DNA of 34,945 bases from Nitrospirota bacterium. GTDB lineage: Bacteria; Nitrospirota; Leptospirillia; Leptospirillales; Leptospirillaceae. The position numbers were made by a program, and so were the translations under genes. A model generated the notes under the pieces. That model had not been told where the DNA came from and did no database searches. It worked only from the letters and a program-made list of their open reading frames with translations. The DNA is taken from positions 1-34,945 of the forward strand of contig JAJYGC010000007.1 of the NCBI GenBank assembly GCA_021785195.1. The letters run 5' to 3'. The number at the start of each line of letters is the position of its first letter. Position 1 is the stretch's first letter. Shown here piece by piece: positions 1 to 11,722 of the stretch.

Positions 1-1412
1 TTGTCCACCGCAATGCCCAAAGAAATCGATGTATGGGCATCGTCCGGGAAATAATACTGAAGATTCATGTTATAAGTCTGGACATCCAGCGGCACAAACG
101 CATTGCCGTTTAGGAAAAAGGTCCCGCCCGGATATGCTCCCGCCATCGTATTGGTACCAGTACTCCCGCCAGATGTTCCAAAATTCAGGTTGGGAAACTG
201 CCAGGCATCCCCTTGCCCGTAAGAATATTCTGCCGTCAGGGTCAGATTGTTGCCCGGCTTTCCGTCATGGATGGGGATTATAGGAAGCCACAGGTCCAAG
301 GCATAGGCCGAAGTCCATTGATTGAACCCCGTCCCGACTGGTGCATTCTTTGTGTTTGCACCCAAGTACCCCTGGAAGTTTGTCTGGATATCCGAAAAAC
401 CAAGTGCCACAGGGAACTGTCCCTTTCCTGTATCCCCGATCATTCCCTCACCCGTCCAGTCGGAGTTGGCCCACTTGATCCCTTCGACAAAGGTCGGAAC
501 GCCGGAAATAAAGGCCGGAGGCATCTGAGCCGCAGCTGCGACCTCGACCTTGTTGCCTTCATCCAGATGGAGAACCTTGTACCATCGGGCTTGAGGAAAC
601 CGTCCATAGAGAGTCCCGGGTGCCGGAGCGATCTGAACGGAATTATAGATATTGTAGGGCTGCCATCCAAAAAGTGACCAATATTGCCCCAACAGGAAAT
701 TTCCATATTCTGGAGTCGTGATGTCCATAAAAAAGTGACGGATACGGAAGATCGGATTCGTGAGATATCCGGGGCCGGATCCGGCTGAACCCGCCGCTGC
801 GGTACCTCCGTACTGGCTTTCACCAGGATTGGCCAGAAAATCCATTTCGAGCAGGGCCCGGAGTTTATATCCATGGTACACAGGCGAAGAGAGCGCGAAT
901 CCGATACGGGAGTTGTTGACATCAAACCCTACTGCATTGTGGTCGACTGTTGCCGATGTCGCACCACTTGTTGCTCCGGTCCCGATCCCTGCAGTTGCAG
1001 CATTCGCCGCACCGGCATTGAACGGCCAGTTATTGAAGGAGTTCGAGGAATCGTAAACGGTGTCGAACTGGACAAATCCATACATCATGGTCGTCCATTT
1101 TCCGAGCATCGACGTGTACCCCGGAGGAGGGGAGTCAGGCATCAGGTTCTGGAAGGAATTGTGAAACTCTGAATTATAATGATCCGTATCGACCTGACCC
1201 CAGGGGTTCTTTGGATTGTTGTTCTGTCCAACGGGAGCTGGTTTCGGGGGTGCCTCGGAAGGCTGGGAGTAGGGCGTGTCGGGACTCAGATTGTCAGCGA
1301 CCTGAAGGGGAGCACTGGAATCAGCGGACCAGGAACTGGTCGGCTGACCCGCAACCAGGAGACCGGCGGCCAGGACACTAGAAAACAAAGCCGCTTGCCA
1401 TTTGGTGACCAT
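1..1412 (-). CDS. Outer-membrane porin, DcaP-like (partial, 3' end outside window)
   Basis: An open frame runs from an ATG at 1412-1410 to the window edge, giving 470 codons without a stop. The start is fixed by an AAGGAGG ribosome site 4 bases upstream. The product begins with a classic signal peptide (basic start, hydrophobic core, probable cleavage after SWSA near residue 30), then a Pro/Asn-rich linker. Alternating aromatic/polar strands follow: MMYGFVQFDTVYD, NNSRIGFALSSP, FRIRHFFMDITTPEYGNFLLGQ. That order (short coil, beta-strand pairs, an R-x-RHxF strand, a GQYWS loop) resembles DcaP-like porins. I expect a trimeric outer-membrane beta-barrel for passive uptake of small solutes; the substrate is unknown. 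The C-terminal strands lie outside the window. Family assignment is by eye. Confidence 0.8.
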   Translation of the reverse strand, partial: MVTKWQAALFSSVLAAGLLVAGQPTSSWSADSSAPLQVADNLSPDTPYSQPSEAPPKPAPVGQNNNPKNPWGQVDTDHYNSEFHNSFQNLMPDSPPPGYTSMLGKWTTMMYGFVQFDTVYDSSNSFNNWPFNAGAANAATAGIGTGATSGATSATVDHNAVGFDVNNSRIGFALSSPVYHGYKLRALLEMDFLANPGESQYGGTAAAGSAGSGPGYLTNPIFRIRHFFMDITTPEYGNFLLGQYWSLFGWQPYNIYNSVQIAPAPGTLYGRFPQARWYKVLHLDEGNKVEVAAAAQMPPAFISGVPTFVEGIKWANSDWTGEGMIGDTGKGQFPVALGFSDIQTNFQGYLGANTKNAPVGTGFNQWTSAYALDLWLPIIPIHDGKPGNNLTLTAEYSYGQGDAWQFPNLNFGTSGGSTGTNTMAGAYPGGTFFLNGNAFVPLDVQTYNMNLQYYFPDDAHTSISLGIAVD

Positions 1413-1693
1413 AAATCCTCCTTGGTATGAAATAATGAGGGCCAATACAATATCTAAAAACATGTAGGCGTTTCGGAACGAGCGACAATATAAGTTATGA
1501 GAAAAAACCGTTCCTCAATTTCATGTGACAAAATGGTTAACTGAATTGGGAAGACCATGGCCCGTTCCATTGACAACCATTGCCCCGCCACCGGAAGATA
1601 GGACCCATTTTCTGTCACATGGAGTTGACCTGCATCCGAAGACATTACCCGTTCAGTGTTTCCGAACCCTCCCACAGACAAAGGAGCCGTACC

Positions 1694-2008
1694 ATGTCCG
1701 TACTTCTCGAATTCAGCATGTCCCCACTAGACAAGGGAGAAAGCGTAGGCGCTTATGTGGCCCGGTCCCTTGAAATCATTGAAAAAAGCGGGGTGAACTA
1801 TCGCCTGAACCCGATGGGAACCGTTCTGGAAGGCGACTGGGATACCGTTTTCAATGTCGTCCGGGACTGTTATCAAAGGATGAGCCAGGATTGCGACCGG
1901 ATCTCCGTTGGCATCAAGGTTGACGCCCGGAAAGGAAAAGAAAACCGTCTTGAAGGCAAGATTGAGTCGCTCGAACGCCGACTTGGCCACCCGCTCAAGA
2001 AATCCTGA
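1694..2008 (+). CDS. Thiamine-binding protein of the MTH1187/YqgV family (DUF77)
   Basis: The 104-residue protein starts at ATG 1694, preceded by AAAGGAG at a good distance; an in-frame upstream ATG at 1580 has no ribosome site. Features typical of the family are the opening beta-strand MSVLLEFSMSPLDKG, the motif GESVGAYVARSLEII, the YRLNPMGTVLEGD segment and a short amphipathic C-terminal helix. The fold is ferredoxin-like and assembles into oligomers; members bind thiamine or related molecules in the cytoplasm, with no known catalysis. It lies 112 bases upstream of purA on the same strand and may share a transcript. The length matches the family. Confidence 0.8.
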   Translation: MSVLLEFSMSPLDKGESVGAYVARSLEIIEKSGVNYRLNPMGTVLEGDWDTVFNVVRDCYQRMSQDCDRISVGIKVDARKGKENRLEGKIESLERRLGHPLKKS

Positions 2009-2024
2009 CAACTCTCCCGCTCCC

Positions 2025-2053
2025 TTTCGTTTCCGAACGGTCGATGTTATGAT
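2025..2053 (+). promoter_or_regulatory. Candidate sigma70 extended -10 promoter for purA
   Basis: TATGAT at 2048-2053 is preceded by TG at 2045-2046 (extended -10). A weak -35, TTTCGT, lies 17 bases upstream at 2025-2030. It sits in the gap between the DUF77 gene and purA. This is consensus matching only. Confidence 0.4.
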
Positions 2054-2093
2054 GTGCCGGTTCTCAGCGCAGGATCTGGGGCCGGCCGCATAA

Positions 2094-4027
<1,934 letters not shown>

Positions 4028-4224
4028 ATCAAAACTCCTCGTCGAAAAATCTTTTCCCCATGAGCACCCGTAAGAGCTTAATAGAGAGACCGGATCTCCA
4101 CGTTCACTCTAATGTAGGGGAATCCGGAGGCTCCTGTCCATCCTGCCCGAAACCGGGGATTTCCATCGGCCCGGACGGGACTCGGGATGTGCACCGTCGG
4201 GATCGGTTCCAGCAGAGCCCTCTC

Positions 4225-4253
4225 TGATTTTGCTCCAACAATCATGATACAAT
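4225..4253 (+). promoter_or_regulatory. Weak candidate sigma70 promoter upstream of the SagB-type gene
   Basis: A TACAAT -10 at 4248-4253 has a poor -35 (TGATTT, 4225-4230) 17 bases away, in the 291-base gap between the divergent DUF1054 and SagB-type genes. Only the -10 is convincing. Confidence 0.25.
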
Positions 4254-4318
4254 TCATCTGATCATTCTCCCGGGACGGATCCAGGAAATGCAAAACCGAG
4301 ACAGACAAGGAGTGTTCG

Positions 4319-5881
4319 TTGAGTGAGTCCCACGAATCATGTGCCGAGTATTATCATGAAGATACCAAATACGACCGAAAGACGATCCACCGGTTCCAGT
4401 CTCTGGATTTTTCCTCGAAACCGGCACCGTTCAAGGACTACCAGACGGACAACCCCATCAGCCTGATCCCTTTTTTGCCCTTCAACTATATTCCGTTTAC
4501 GCGAACCCCCCTTCCCGAACCACCCACCCAACCCAATTATCCATGGGGACTTTCGGAAATCTCCCAGCTTCTTTTCTTCTCATACGGGGTCACCGCCATC
4601 ATCGATTCCCCCCGGACTGAACAGACGTTTCTCAGGGCCGCTCCTTCCGCCGGCGGACTCTACCCCGCAGAGATCTATCTGGCCACGCGGGACCTGCCGT
4701 TCATTGCTGACGGGATTTTCCATTACAATGGCAAGGAACATACCCTGGCCACCCTTTACGAGGGAAACTTCTGGGAACGCATTTCTTCCTATCTTTTCCA
4801 TCATCCTTCCCTCGAAGATTCCCAGATAGTGATGCTCCTGTCGGGATATTTCGACCGATCCGCCTGGCGGTACGGAGAACGCGGTTACCGGAGGATCCTC
4901 CTCGATACGGGGCATCTTCTCGGAAATCTTGTCCTCATGTCCCATCAAACAGGCTTTGTCCCGTTCACGCTTTCCGGGTTCAATGACCAGGCATTGAACT
5001 CTTTCCTCTTCCTGGGCGACCAGAAGGAAGTGGTTCTCGTCGCCATTCCCCTTGTCCGGAAACAGAGCGTGTCGGAAGGAAGCCTTTCCCTCCCTTTTTA
5101 TCCTTCTCCGGTCAAATTTCCCTACCTGCCACCGGATAAGCCGGAAACGGGGGATCTTTTCAGGGATTTGCACCGATTTTCCTCGCTCGGAACGGAGCCA
5201 CCCCCGGTCCTTCTTCCGCGCAAAACCCAGGCCGACCAATATGGAGCGGGGGAAAGCCGTTTCACTCCACAGGCGGAGCCCATCTATCTGGACACCGACA
5301 CTGTGGAATTCGAAACCCACATCCCGCGGGTTCTCCTGACCAGACGGTCCGCCCGGCAATTCTCGGGCGAACCGATCGATCTCAACCAGTTGTCGAGCAT
5401 CCTTTCGTTTTCCTACCGGGAAATCGACATGCAGGACGCACAGTCCCTTCCCGTCCGCCATTTTTTCCAGCCGGATCTCTTCCGTTCCTATCTGGTCGTC
5501 AATGCTGTCAATGACCTCGACTCCGGCATCTATCTCTACGATCCCCGACCGGGAACACTGACACTACTCAAGATGGGTCATTTTTCGGAAGTTGCCTATG
5601 AATGCGTTTTGTCTCAAGACCTCGGCCGCGATGCGGCAGCCATTCTGATCCAGGCGGCGGATCTGGAGGGGTTGGTCTCCCAGTACGGAGATCGGGTCTA
5701 TCGGACGTTGCATATGGATGCGGGACAGATCGGAGAACGGATCAATCTGGCAGCCGTCCATCTCGGACTTGGCTCCAGCGGCATTGGAGGGTTCTATGAT
5801 GACGAAGTCGCGGATCTCCTGGGACTTCCGAATTCCATGGCGATCCTCTATCTTACGACCATCGGGGCGATCCCTTCCTGA
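4319..5881 (+). CDS. SagB/ThcOx-type dehydrogenase with two tandem nitroreductase-like domains
   Basis: The 520-residue protein starts with TTG at 4319, chosen because AAGGAG lies 5 bases upstream. It contains two copies of the FMN-binding nitroreductase fold. The first (about residues 78-260) has the SagB signature APSAGGLYPAEIYLA at about 108-122 and LDTGHLLGNLVLMS. The second (about 335-515) has TRRSARQFSGEPIDLNQLSSIL and MDAGQIGERINLAAVHLGLGSSGIGGF. SagB relatives are flavin-dependent oxidases/dehydrogenases, some oxidising azolines in peptide natural products. No cyclodehydratase, precursor peptide or transporter for such a pathway is nearby, so a different redox role is likely. It lies 36 bases before a UbiB-family gene, probably co-transcribed. 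No membrane segment or signal peptide is seen. Confidence 0.85.
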   Translation: MSESHESCAEYYHEDTKYDRKTIHRFQSLDFSSKPAPFKDYQTDNPISLIPFLPFNYIPFTRTPLPEPPTQPNYPWGLSEISQLLFFSYGVTAIIDSPRTEQTFLRAAPSAGGLYPAEIYLATRDLPFIADGIFHYNGKEHTLATLYEGNFWERISSYLFHHPSLEDSQIVMLLSGYFDRSAWRYGERGYRRILLDTGHLLGNLVLMSHQTGFVPFTLSGFNDQALNSFLFLGDQKEVVLVAIPLVRKQSVSEGSLSLPFYPSPVKFPYLPPDKPETGDLFRDLHRFSSLGTEPPPVLLPRKTQADQYGAGESRFTPQAEPIYLDTDTVEFETHIPRVLLTRRSARQFSGEPIDLNQLSSILSFSYREIDMQDAQSLPVRHFFQPDLFRSYLVVNAVNDLDSGIYLYDPRPGTLTLLKMGHFSEVAYECVLSQDLGRDAAAILIQAADLEGLVSQYGDRVYRTLHMDAGQIGERINLAAVHLGLGSSGIGGFYDDEVADLLGLPNSMAILYLTTIGAIPS

Positions 5882-5917
5882 GATGAGTCCGCATTTCTCT
5901 TCCCATGGGGAGGAAAA

Positions 5918-7591
5918 ATGCCTTTAGCCAAACTATGGTCCAACCTGGAGACCCGACGGCTTCGAACCGTCCTCACCATTCTGGTGAAATACGGGTTCGC
6001 GGATGTGGTGAGTTTTTTACGGCTGGACCCCCTCGTCTCCCTCGGACGCAAACTGACCCGCACGTCCATTCCCCAAGAGTTGTCCCGGCCGGTGCGACTG
6101 CGGATGGCCCTTGAGGAAATCGGCCCGACTGCGATTAAATTTGGACAGATTCTTTCCAGTCGGGCTGACCTGTTCCCACCGGACTTCCTCGAGGAGTTCC
6201 AGCACCTTCAGGATGACCTTCCCCATGTTCCTTTTGATGAGATCCGAAAGGAAATCGAGTCGGCCTACCGTCGACCCCTGGAGGAAGTGTTTCTGGACTT
6301 CAGCCCTGTCCCCGTGGCCCAGGCCTCCATCGCCCAAGTCCATCGCGCCCGTCTCATCACCGGAGAAGACGTCGCGATCAAGATCCGTCGACCAAGAATC
6401 GAAGAACAGATCGAACCCGATCTGCGGATCCTCTCCTTCCTCTCAGACCTGGTGGAACGCCATGTGGAAGAACTGAAATATCTGCGCCCAAAAGCACTGG
6501 CCCGGCAGTACATCCGGACCCTCCGGAAAGAACTTGATTTCTCCCATGAAGCCCACAATCTCGAACGAGCCAGGAAGAATTTCGAGGGAGATCCATCGAT
6601 CGTCATTCCAACGCTGTATCCCCAATGGAGTCTTGAAAACATATTGGTCATGGGTTATCTCGACGGGATCAGCATCCGGGACACCAACTCCTTCGAGAAA
6701 TTCGGGATTCACCCTGACGAAGTGGCCCAACTGGGTGCACGGAGCATCCTGAAACAGGTTTTCGTCCACGGATTCTTCCAGGGAGACCCCCATCCGGGCA
6801 ACATACTCGTTCTTCCCAATCATCAGATCGGGATTCTCGATTATGGCATGTTCGGATCGCTCCCCCCGGAACGGAGAGATCTTCTCGGGGACCTACTGGT
6901 GGCTCTCGTGGAGAAGGACATCCCGTTCATGATCCGCACCCTCGAACGAATGAGGGCGCTGCCCGAAGAATTCAACGAGTCAGACCTCTCGGATGATATC
7001 TCGGCGTTTCTGGAAGAATTCACGAACCGTCCGCTCAATGAAATTCATCTCGACACTCTTTCCGCAGAGCTTTTCAACCTCATCCGGACGCATCACCTGA
7101 CCCTTCCGCCGGACCTCTCCCTCCTGCTCAGATCACTTGTCATCATGGACGGTATTGGAAGAAGCCTCGATCCATCCTTCAATATGGTGGAGGAAAGCCG
7201 CCCCTTTGTCCGAAAACTGATCCGGAAGCGGTTCGAACCGGAATCCCTGCTCAAAAACATCCGGTCGACGACCATGATTTTGCTTCGGACACTTTCCCAT
7301 CTCCCGGTCGAAGCCGAAAAGCTCATGACGAGGGTCCGGGATGGCCGGATCAGGGTGGACTTCAACCTGAAGCACCTGGAAGACCTGATCGGAGAAATGG
7401 ATCGGACCGGAAATAGGCTGTCCGTTTCCATCCTGGTCGGATCCCTCATCATCGGTTCTGCACTGATCTTCGCCTCCCCCAATGGTCCAAAGTTTTTTGG
7501 CCTGTCCACCATCGGACTGTTTGGGTTCTTCGTGGCGGGATTCCTGGGATTCGGACTCATTGTGGCCATTCTCCGCTCCCGTCGGTTTTAA
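5918..7591 (+). CDS. UbiB/ABC1/AarF-family atypical kinase
   Basis: The 557-residue protein starts at ATG 5918 after GGGGAGGA. All hallmarks of the UbiB family are present: the KxGQ motif (KFGQ, residues 74-77), the alanine-rich loop region [14 protein letters not shown] (131-144), VAIK with Lys155, the catalytic-loop equivalent GDPHPGNI with Asp290 and Asn295, and DYG with Asp308. Two hydrophobic segments at the C-terminus anchor it in the inner membrane, as in the family. UbiB proteins are ATPases needed for ubiquinone or other isoprenoid-lipid biosynthesis and trafficking. The exact quinone pathway is not evident here. It is probably in an operon with the preceding SagB-type flavoprotein and overlaps the convergent radC gene by 4 bases. 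Confidence 0.92.
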   Translation: MPLAKLWSNLETRRLRTVLTILVKYGFADVVSFLRLDPLVSLGRKLTRTSIPQELSRPVRLRMALEEIGPTAIKFGQILSSRADLFPPDFLEEFQHLQDDLPHVPFDEIRKEIESAYRRPLEEVFLDFSPVPVAQASIAQVHRARLITGEDVAIKIRRPRIEEQIEPDLRILSFLSDLVERHVEELKYLRPKALARQYIRTLRKELDFSHEAHNLERARKNFEGDPSIVIPTLYPQWSLENILVMGYLDGISIRDTNSFEKFGIHPDEVAQLGARSILKQVFVHGFFQGDPHPGNILVLPNHQIGILDYGMFGSLPPERRDLLGDLLVALVEKDIPFMIRTLERMRALPEEFNESDLSDDISAFLEEFTNRPLNEIHLDTLSAELFNLIRTHHLTLPPDLSLLLRSLVIMDGIGRSLDPSFNMVEESRPFVRKLIRKRFEPESLLKNIRSTTMILLRTLSHLPVEAEKLMTRVRDGRIRVDFNLKHLEDLIGEMDRTGNRLSVSILVGSLIIGSALIFASPNGPKFFGLSTIGLFGFFVAGFLGFGLIVAILRSRRF

Positions 7592-8304
7592 TTTTTTCCT
7601 TCCCCGAAAGCCCCCCGATCCCGAAGGCTGACCCAGGCATGGTCTCCCAGCACAACATGATCCAGTACCCGAATTCCCAGAAGCTCTCCGCACTCTTTCA
7701 GCCGGACCGTCAACGCCCAGTCATCGGCCGAAGGCTCCGGATCCCCGGAAGGGTGGTTATGGACAAAGAGGACTGCCGCCGCCGAATCGCGCACTGCCGG
7801 AACAAAAGCCTCCCTCGGGTGAACCAGCGTCATCGTGAGCGACCCTTCCGAGACCCGGACGGCATTCTCGAGACGGTGTTTCTGATCGAGGAGGATGGCC
7901 CAGAAAGATTCCCGTCGTTCGTCCCTCAGGCGGGCTCCCAGAAGATCGTAGACATCCCTCGCGGAACGGACAAAGGGCCGTTCGGTACGGGCCTGGCCAG
8001 CGACACGTCTCCCCAGTTCGAGGGCCGCGTGGATCTGACTCGCTTTGGCAAGCCCCATTCCGGCAAGCCCGGAAAGGTCCGGAAATGCGGCACGGGCAAT
8101 CCCTCCAAGGCCCCCGTACTTTGCCAGGAGACGATGTCCCTGGGCCACGGCAGACTCACCCCGACTTCCCGTTCGCAGCAGAATTCCCAATAGCTCCGCA
8201 TCATTCAGCGCTGAAGCGCCCTGATCCCGGAGACGTTCCCGGGGACGGTCACGCTCATTCCATTCCGACACCTTGAAGTGCCGATTTTCGCCTTCATCGT
8301 TCAC
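7588..8304 (-). CDS. radC: RadC/UPF0758 family JAB-domain protein
   Basis: The 238-residue protein starts with GTG at 8304, with GGAG about 8 bases upstream. The N-terminal part (about 15-100) is the helix-hairpin-helix-like UPF0758 domain ([27 protein letters not shown]). The C-terminal part (about 112-232) is a JAB/MPN domain with the complete metal motif: His182 and His184 in [11 protein letters not shown], Ser192 and Asp195. It is therefore a plausible metal-dependent hydrolase. The old RadC repair assignment has been questioned in E. coli and the true substrate is unknown. It is last of a minus-strand gene group, 176 bases after the PAP2-like gene, and overlaps the end of the UbiB-family gene by 4 bases. 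Confidence 0.93.
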   Translation of the reverse strand: MNDEGENRHFKVSEWNERDRPRERLRDQGASALNDAELLGILLRTGSRGESAVAQGHRLLAKYGGLGGIARAAFPDLSGLAGMGLAKASQIHAALELGRRVAGQARTERPFVRSARDVYDLLGARLRDERRESFWAILLDQKHRLENAVRVSEGSLTMTLVHPREAFVPAVRDSAAAVLFVHNHPSGDPEPSADDWALTVRLKECGELLGIRVLDHVVLGDHAWVSLRDRGAFGEGKN

Positions 8305-8480
8305 CCATCACTCCAACCGTTTAAAGGACCCATTCGTACCAGAATTCAAAATCCGTTGAAACGGCTGGGAGTTTAGAACAAGGGCGAAGCGAAGAACCAG
8401 ACGTCGGATCGGGAAGGGATGACTGGAGGATGAAATAAAAAACGTAATGGATTTCAGGAAAAATCAGGCGACTTGGGAAC

Positions 8481-9128
8481 TTAACCGGCCAGAACAGTGT
8501 TCTTGCGGATGCGGAGCCAGCCCGCCCCCACGGCCACCCAAGCCAGGGAACCCCACGTGTCAGTGGTCCAGTGCCAGCCAATGACGACCACACCCACCAT
8601 GACAACAGCGGCCCACCCCAGGACTTTTTTTTCCGCAGCGGGGTAAGCCAGCCGGCTTCCCACGACCAGCCAGAAGGCCCGGAAGGTATGTCCGCTGGGA
8701 AAAGATCCGGGAGTCGGCACATAGAGGATTGCTTTCAGATAGCGGTCCAAAGGGTCGTTCTCCACATCGGGTCCGGGATGCGGCTGGAATAGATGGATCT
8801 TCAGGATATGCTCCAGAACCATCCCCAAAACAAACCAGAAGATCCAGAAAATTCCCGCGTCGCGGGAACATCGTCCCGACCGGATGGCCCAGATGGCAAA
8901 AACGATTCCGATCGGAACCGTAAACTCCGCATTCCCCGTGCGGCACACAAAGCCGAAGAACCAGGTGAGGGCCACGGGAGTGATCCGTTTCAGCTCCAGG
9001 GACACCCCATGGTCAAAACTCCGGAAAAACCCGGCATTCACCATGAGGCAGAGAGCAAGGAACACCATCAAAGAACCAAGAAACAGTGCGGAGCGGGGGA
9101 TTCTGTACCCGTATCCAGCAGTGTTCAT
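8481..9128 (-). CDS. PAP2-superfamily membrane protein with altered phosphatase motifs
   Basis: I place the start at ATG 9128, which shares a TGATG with the stop of the upstream gene and has AAGGA 5 bases before it; a longer start at 9155 is less likely. The 215-residue product has about five to six membrane helices. PAP2 signatures are present but imperfect. Motif 1 reads K110 then six residues then His117-Pro118, where Arg-Pro is normal. Motif 2, FPSGHTFRA, is intact (144-147 PSGH). Motif 3 keeps His186 and Asp190 (GWHWTTD) but has Gly179-Val180 where Ser-Arg is expected. Relatives dephosphorylate lipid phosphates such as undecaprenyl pyrophosphate or phosphatidate at the membrane. Loss of two arginines may change or abolish activity. 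Confidence 0.82.
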   Translation of the reverse strand: MNTAGYGYRIPRSALFLGSLMVFLALCLMVNAGFFRSFDHGVSLELKRITPVALTWFFGFVCRTGNAEFTVPIGIVFAIWAIRSGRCSRDAGIFWIFWFVLGMVLEHILKIHLFQPHPGPDVENDPLDRYLKAILYVPTPGSFPSGHTFRAFWLVVGSRLAYPAAEKKVLGWAAVVMVGVVVIGWHWTTDTWGSLAWVAVGAGWLRIRKNTVLAG

Positions 9129-9871
9129 CAGGTTCCTTGATCCTCCCGGAACCAATAGGGGATCGGGCTTACCCGATCATCCAGAAAATGATGCTGGCTG
9201 ATCTTTCCGACCATTTCATGAGCCCGATGGAATACGGCTGTCCTGAATTTGACGGGAGGACCCTCTCCAGGCTCGCAGTCTTTCGGATCGGTCAGGACCC
9301 AGCAGATCCGACAAAGCAGGGGCCGATCCGCATAAACCTGGCACATCCGGTCAGGACCCAGGAACGGACACGCCTGGTTTTCCTTTTCATACGGCTCGCA
9401 GATATCGATCAACCCCTCCAGGCGGCCCAGATCGGCCGGAGGATTCCTCGTTCTGGAAAGCGCCTCGAGAAGGGCATTCCTTTGAAGGATCCCCTCACCC
9501 CACCGCACTTTGTCCGATTCGGGATGGGTACGGACCCTTTCCCGCAAAAGCTCGGATTCCCCCCGTGTGGTGGCTACAATGACCCGGCAGCAGGAAGCGC
9601 ATCCGGAATGGCATGACATGCCGGAGGACACCCCATCCCCCACCCGGTCCACAATGGAAAAAATTTGCCTGAGCCGTTCGAGGCCCGTTTCTCGCGATGG
9701 GAGGTCAGACAATGAAACCTCTTCCAGCGTTTCCAGTTCCTGCAGGGCTTTTTCCAGAAGACCCTCCGGAATGACAACTTCCTCCCCCCGGACATTCATG
9801 ATGGCCGGATGGCCAATGTTCAACGTTGGCAAGGAAGGGTCCAAAAAGTCCGGTGGGGGGTTTGACGTCAT
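9128..9871 (-). CDS. YkgJ-family cysteine-cluster protein
   Basis: The start is placed at ATG 9871 because AGGAG lies 6 bases upstream; an in-frame TTG at 9895 lacks a site. The 247-residue protein has the YkgJ pattern: Cys87-x3-Cys91-x2-Cys94-Cys95 (SCHSGCASCC), then CPFLGPDRMCQVYADRPLLCRICW about 90 residues later. These cysteines probably bind zinc or an iron-sulfur cluster. No catalytic role is established for the family. About 85 acidic residues-rich N-terminal positions lack recognisable motifs. Its stop overlaps the start of the PAP2-like gene (TGATG), so the two are translationally coupled. Confidence 0.82.
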   Translation of the reverse strand: MTSNPPPDFLDPSLPTLNIGHPAIMNVRGEEVVIPEGLLEKALQELETLEEVSLSDLPSRETGLERLRQIFSIVDRVGDGVSSGMSCHSGCASCCRVIVATTRGESELLRERVRTHPESDKVRWGEGILQRNALLEALSRTRNPPADLGRLEGLIDICEPYEKENQACPFLGPDRMCQVYADRPLLCRICWVLTDPKDCEPGEGPPVKFRTAVFHRAHEMVGKISQHHFLDDRVSPIPYWFREDQGT

Positions 9872-9926
9872 GCAGCTCTCCTGGCAAAACACCAATGCTC
9901 ATCTCCTGAATGCCCGGAGAGAATCG

Positions 9927-11456
9927 TCATGAAGGAGGCATCCGGGACACTTTCCCGGTCAAAGATGGATTCCGGGTCTGATCCGAAGCGGGAGCCGGCC
10001 AGATCCTTGCGGCCAGTTCCCCCGCCGTCCGGCCCAGTCCGGCAATCAGCATGGATCTGACCAACCCGTCCCTGGCGGCAAGGAAGCAGTGCCCTCCAAC
10101 CACGACAGGAGGATGGGGGCCCAACCCATCGGCCACTTTATTTCGGGCCACAACCACCCCTGTCTCCCTGTCGATCGACAGGAGGATCCCGGAAGGGAGC
10201 GGAAGGAGGAGAAGCTGTCCAACGGCCGTCCCCCCCGTCTCCGGAGCTTCAGGGAGATGGAGCACCCATTGTTGTTTCCCCGTCTGAACATCAAGAGCGG
10301 CCAGGAGATGGGCTGGGCCGGAAGGAACGTACACGAGGCCATCCGACAGCGTCGGCAGGGAATGATCCTCGATCCCGTCTGCCTTTCCGTCGGGAAATGC
10401 AAATTTCCACCTCAGTGTTCCTGTCCTGAAATCCAGCGCCACAATGACATCTTCGATCGGTGAACGAATCCGGACTACCCCGATGAGCAACCCGTCTGAG
10501 AGCAACGGAGTCCCAATGAAGAAATGGTCCCATGTGCGGGTTCCCTTCCACTGGAACCGCCAGAGTCTTTGGAGCCCATCCAGGGAAACCGCCTGGTAGA
10601 GGGGCGGATTTTCCTGGGCCAGCACCACCTGGTGGTCTTTCTCGACGGGAGACGCCCACCCGAACGATCTGGAATCGACGGGAAGGTCATAAACCTGATG
10701 GCCATCCTGCCGATCCAGAAATACCAGATGACCCCGGCCAGTTGCAACCATGATGGAATGGCCCAGCAAGACCGGTGTTCCCATCACCCCACCCCTCAAC
10801 CTGGCGGACCATCGAATTTCCCCTGTCTTGCGGGAAAGGGCCCAGAGCCTTTCATGCCCGTCTCCCCGAATCAGCCTTCTGGTTCGGGCATAAAGGACCA
10901 TGTGGGGAATCGTGACCCCCGGTCTGGCCGAAATTACATAAAGGGTTCGTGCACTGGTGACCGGCTGGGCAAGAAGCGGCCCCCCAAGGTACCGTTTCCA
11001 CAACAGGTTCCCCTGCTGGGCACCGACAGCCAGAAGGTCTCCCTGTGCACTGCCCAGCCAGAGGATCCCGCCGCTTTCAACGACTCCGGCATAAAAATCC
11101 TCGTTGTCTGGGTTCACTCTTCCCGAAGGCAGTTCCGAAACATGAAACCGGTGTTTCCACTCCCCTTCAGAATTGGCTTCCGATGCCATCGGAAAAACGG
11201 GATTTCTGGAAGCCCCCCCACCTTCCTGGGTCCATTGAAGCGGAGGCATCTTCGGAGTAAGGTCAGAAGCACTGTCATCGGTTCCGGTCCGGGGAAAAGC
11301 CGCTTTTCCCGGAAACCCCGCCGGTCCTTGATCCGGACGATCCGGGGGATACGACTCCCCGGCCCAAGCCGGGATAATGCCCAGAGTGAGGGCAACCGAC
11401 CCGACAACAATCCCCATTCGATAGAGATGGATCAACCTGGTGATCCTCCGGTTCAT
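9927..11456 (-). CDS. Secreted PQQ-repeat (BamB-like) beta-propeller protein
   Basis: The start is set at ATG 11456, behind GGGAGGAGGGG; the frame extends further upstream but the signal peptide begins here (MNRRITRLIHLYRMGIVVG..., cleavage probably after AWA). The mature protein is about 475 residues with repeated blades of the PQQ/quinoprotein-like type: DLLAVGAQQGNLLWKRYLGG, LWALSRKTGEIRWSARLRGG, IVALDFRTGTLRWKFAF, LAALDVQTGKQQWVLHLPE, LLSIDRETGVVVARNKV. This gives a six- to eight-bladed propeller exported to the periplasm or outer membrane. No calcium/PQQ active-site residues were identified, so a structural, BamB-like role is more likely than a dehydrogenase. It heads the group with the YkgJ and PAP2 genes (55-base gap). 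Confidence 0.85.
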   Translation of the reverse strand: MNRRITRLIHLYRMGIVVGSVALTLGIIPAWAGESYPPDRPDQGPAGFPGKAAFPRTGTDDSASDLTPKMPPLQWTQEGGGASRNPVFPMASEANSEGEWKHRFHVSELPSGRVNPDNEDFYAGVVESGGILWLGSAQGDLLAVGAQQGNLLWKRYLGGPLLAQPVTSARTLYVISARPGVTIPHMVLYARTRRLIRGDGHERLWALSRKTGEIRWSARLRGGVMGTPVLLGHSIMVATGRGHLVFLDRQDGHQVYDLPVDSRSFGWASPVEKDHQVVLAQENPPLYQAVSLDGLQRLWRFQWKGTRTWDHFFIGTPLLSDGLLIGVVRIRSPIEDVIVALDFRTGTLRWKFAFPDGKADGIEDHSLPTLSDGLVYVPSGPAHLLAALDVQTGKQQWVLHLPEAPETGGTAVGQLLLLPLPSGILLSIDRETGVVVARNKVADGLGPHPPVVVGGHCFLAARDGLVRSMLIAGLGRTAGELAARIWPAPASDQTRNPSLTGKVSRMPPS

Positions 11457-11722
11457 GGGATCCCCTCCTCCCGACGGGACAGAAACACATGATCTGACCA
11501 CAAATTCACTTTTCACCCTTCAAATCCGTCCACACTGCTCTCTTCGGACTCTTCCGGGCAAAACTTGTGCCCTGCTCTAAAAATCAGCCCGACAACCTCC
11601 GGATGCCCCCCCAAGACAGATAGGAAAAACCGTTCCGGACATTGTCTGTGACTGCCATCATTACCTTGGAATCGGTTCAGGGAGTAGCATGGCAATCAAT
11701 GGTGGATGGTATTTCCGAATGC

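Noticed and set aside
440-925. 161-codon minus-strand frame
   Set aside because: It is an out-of-phase shadow of the porin frame, which runs unbroken from 1412 to the window edge with a signal peptide.
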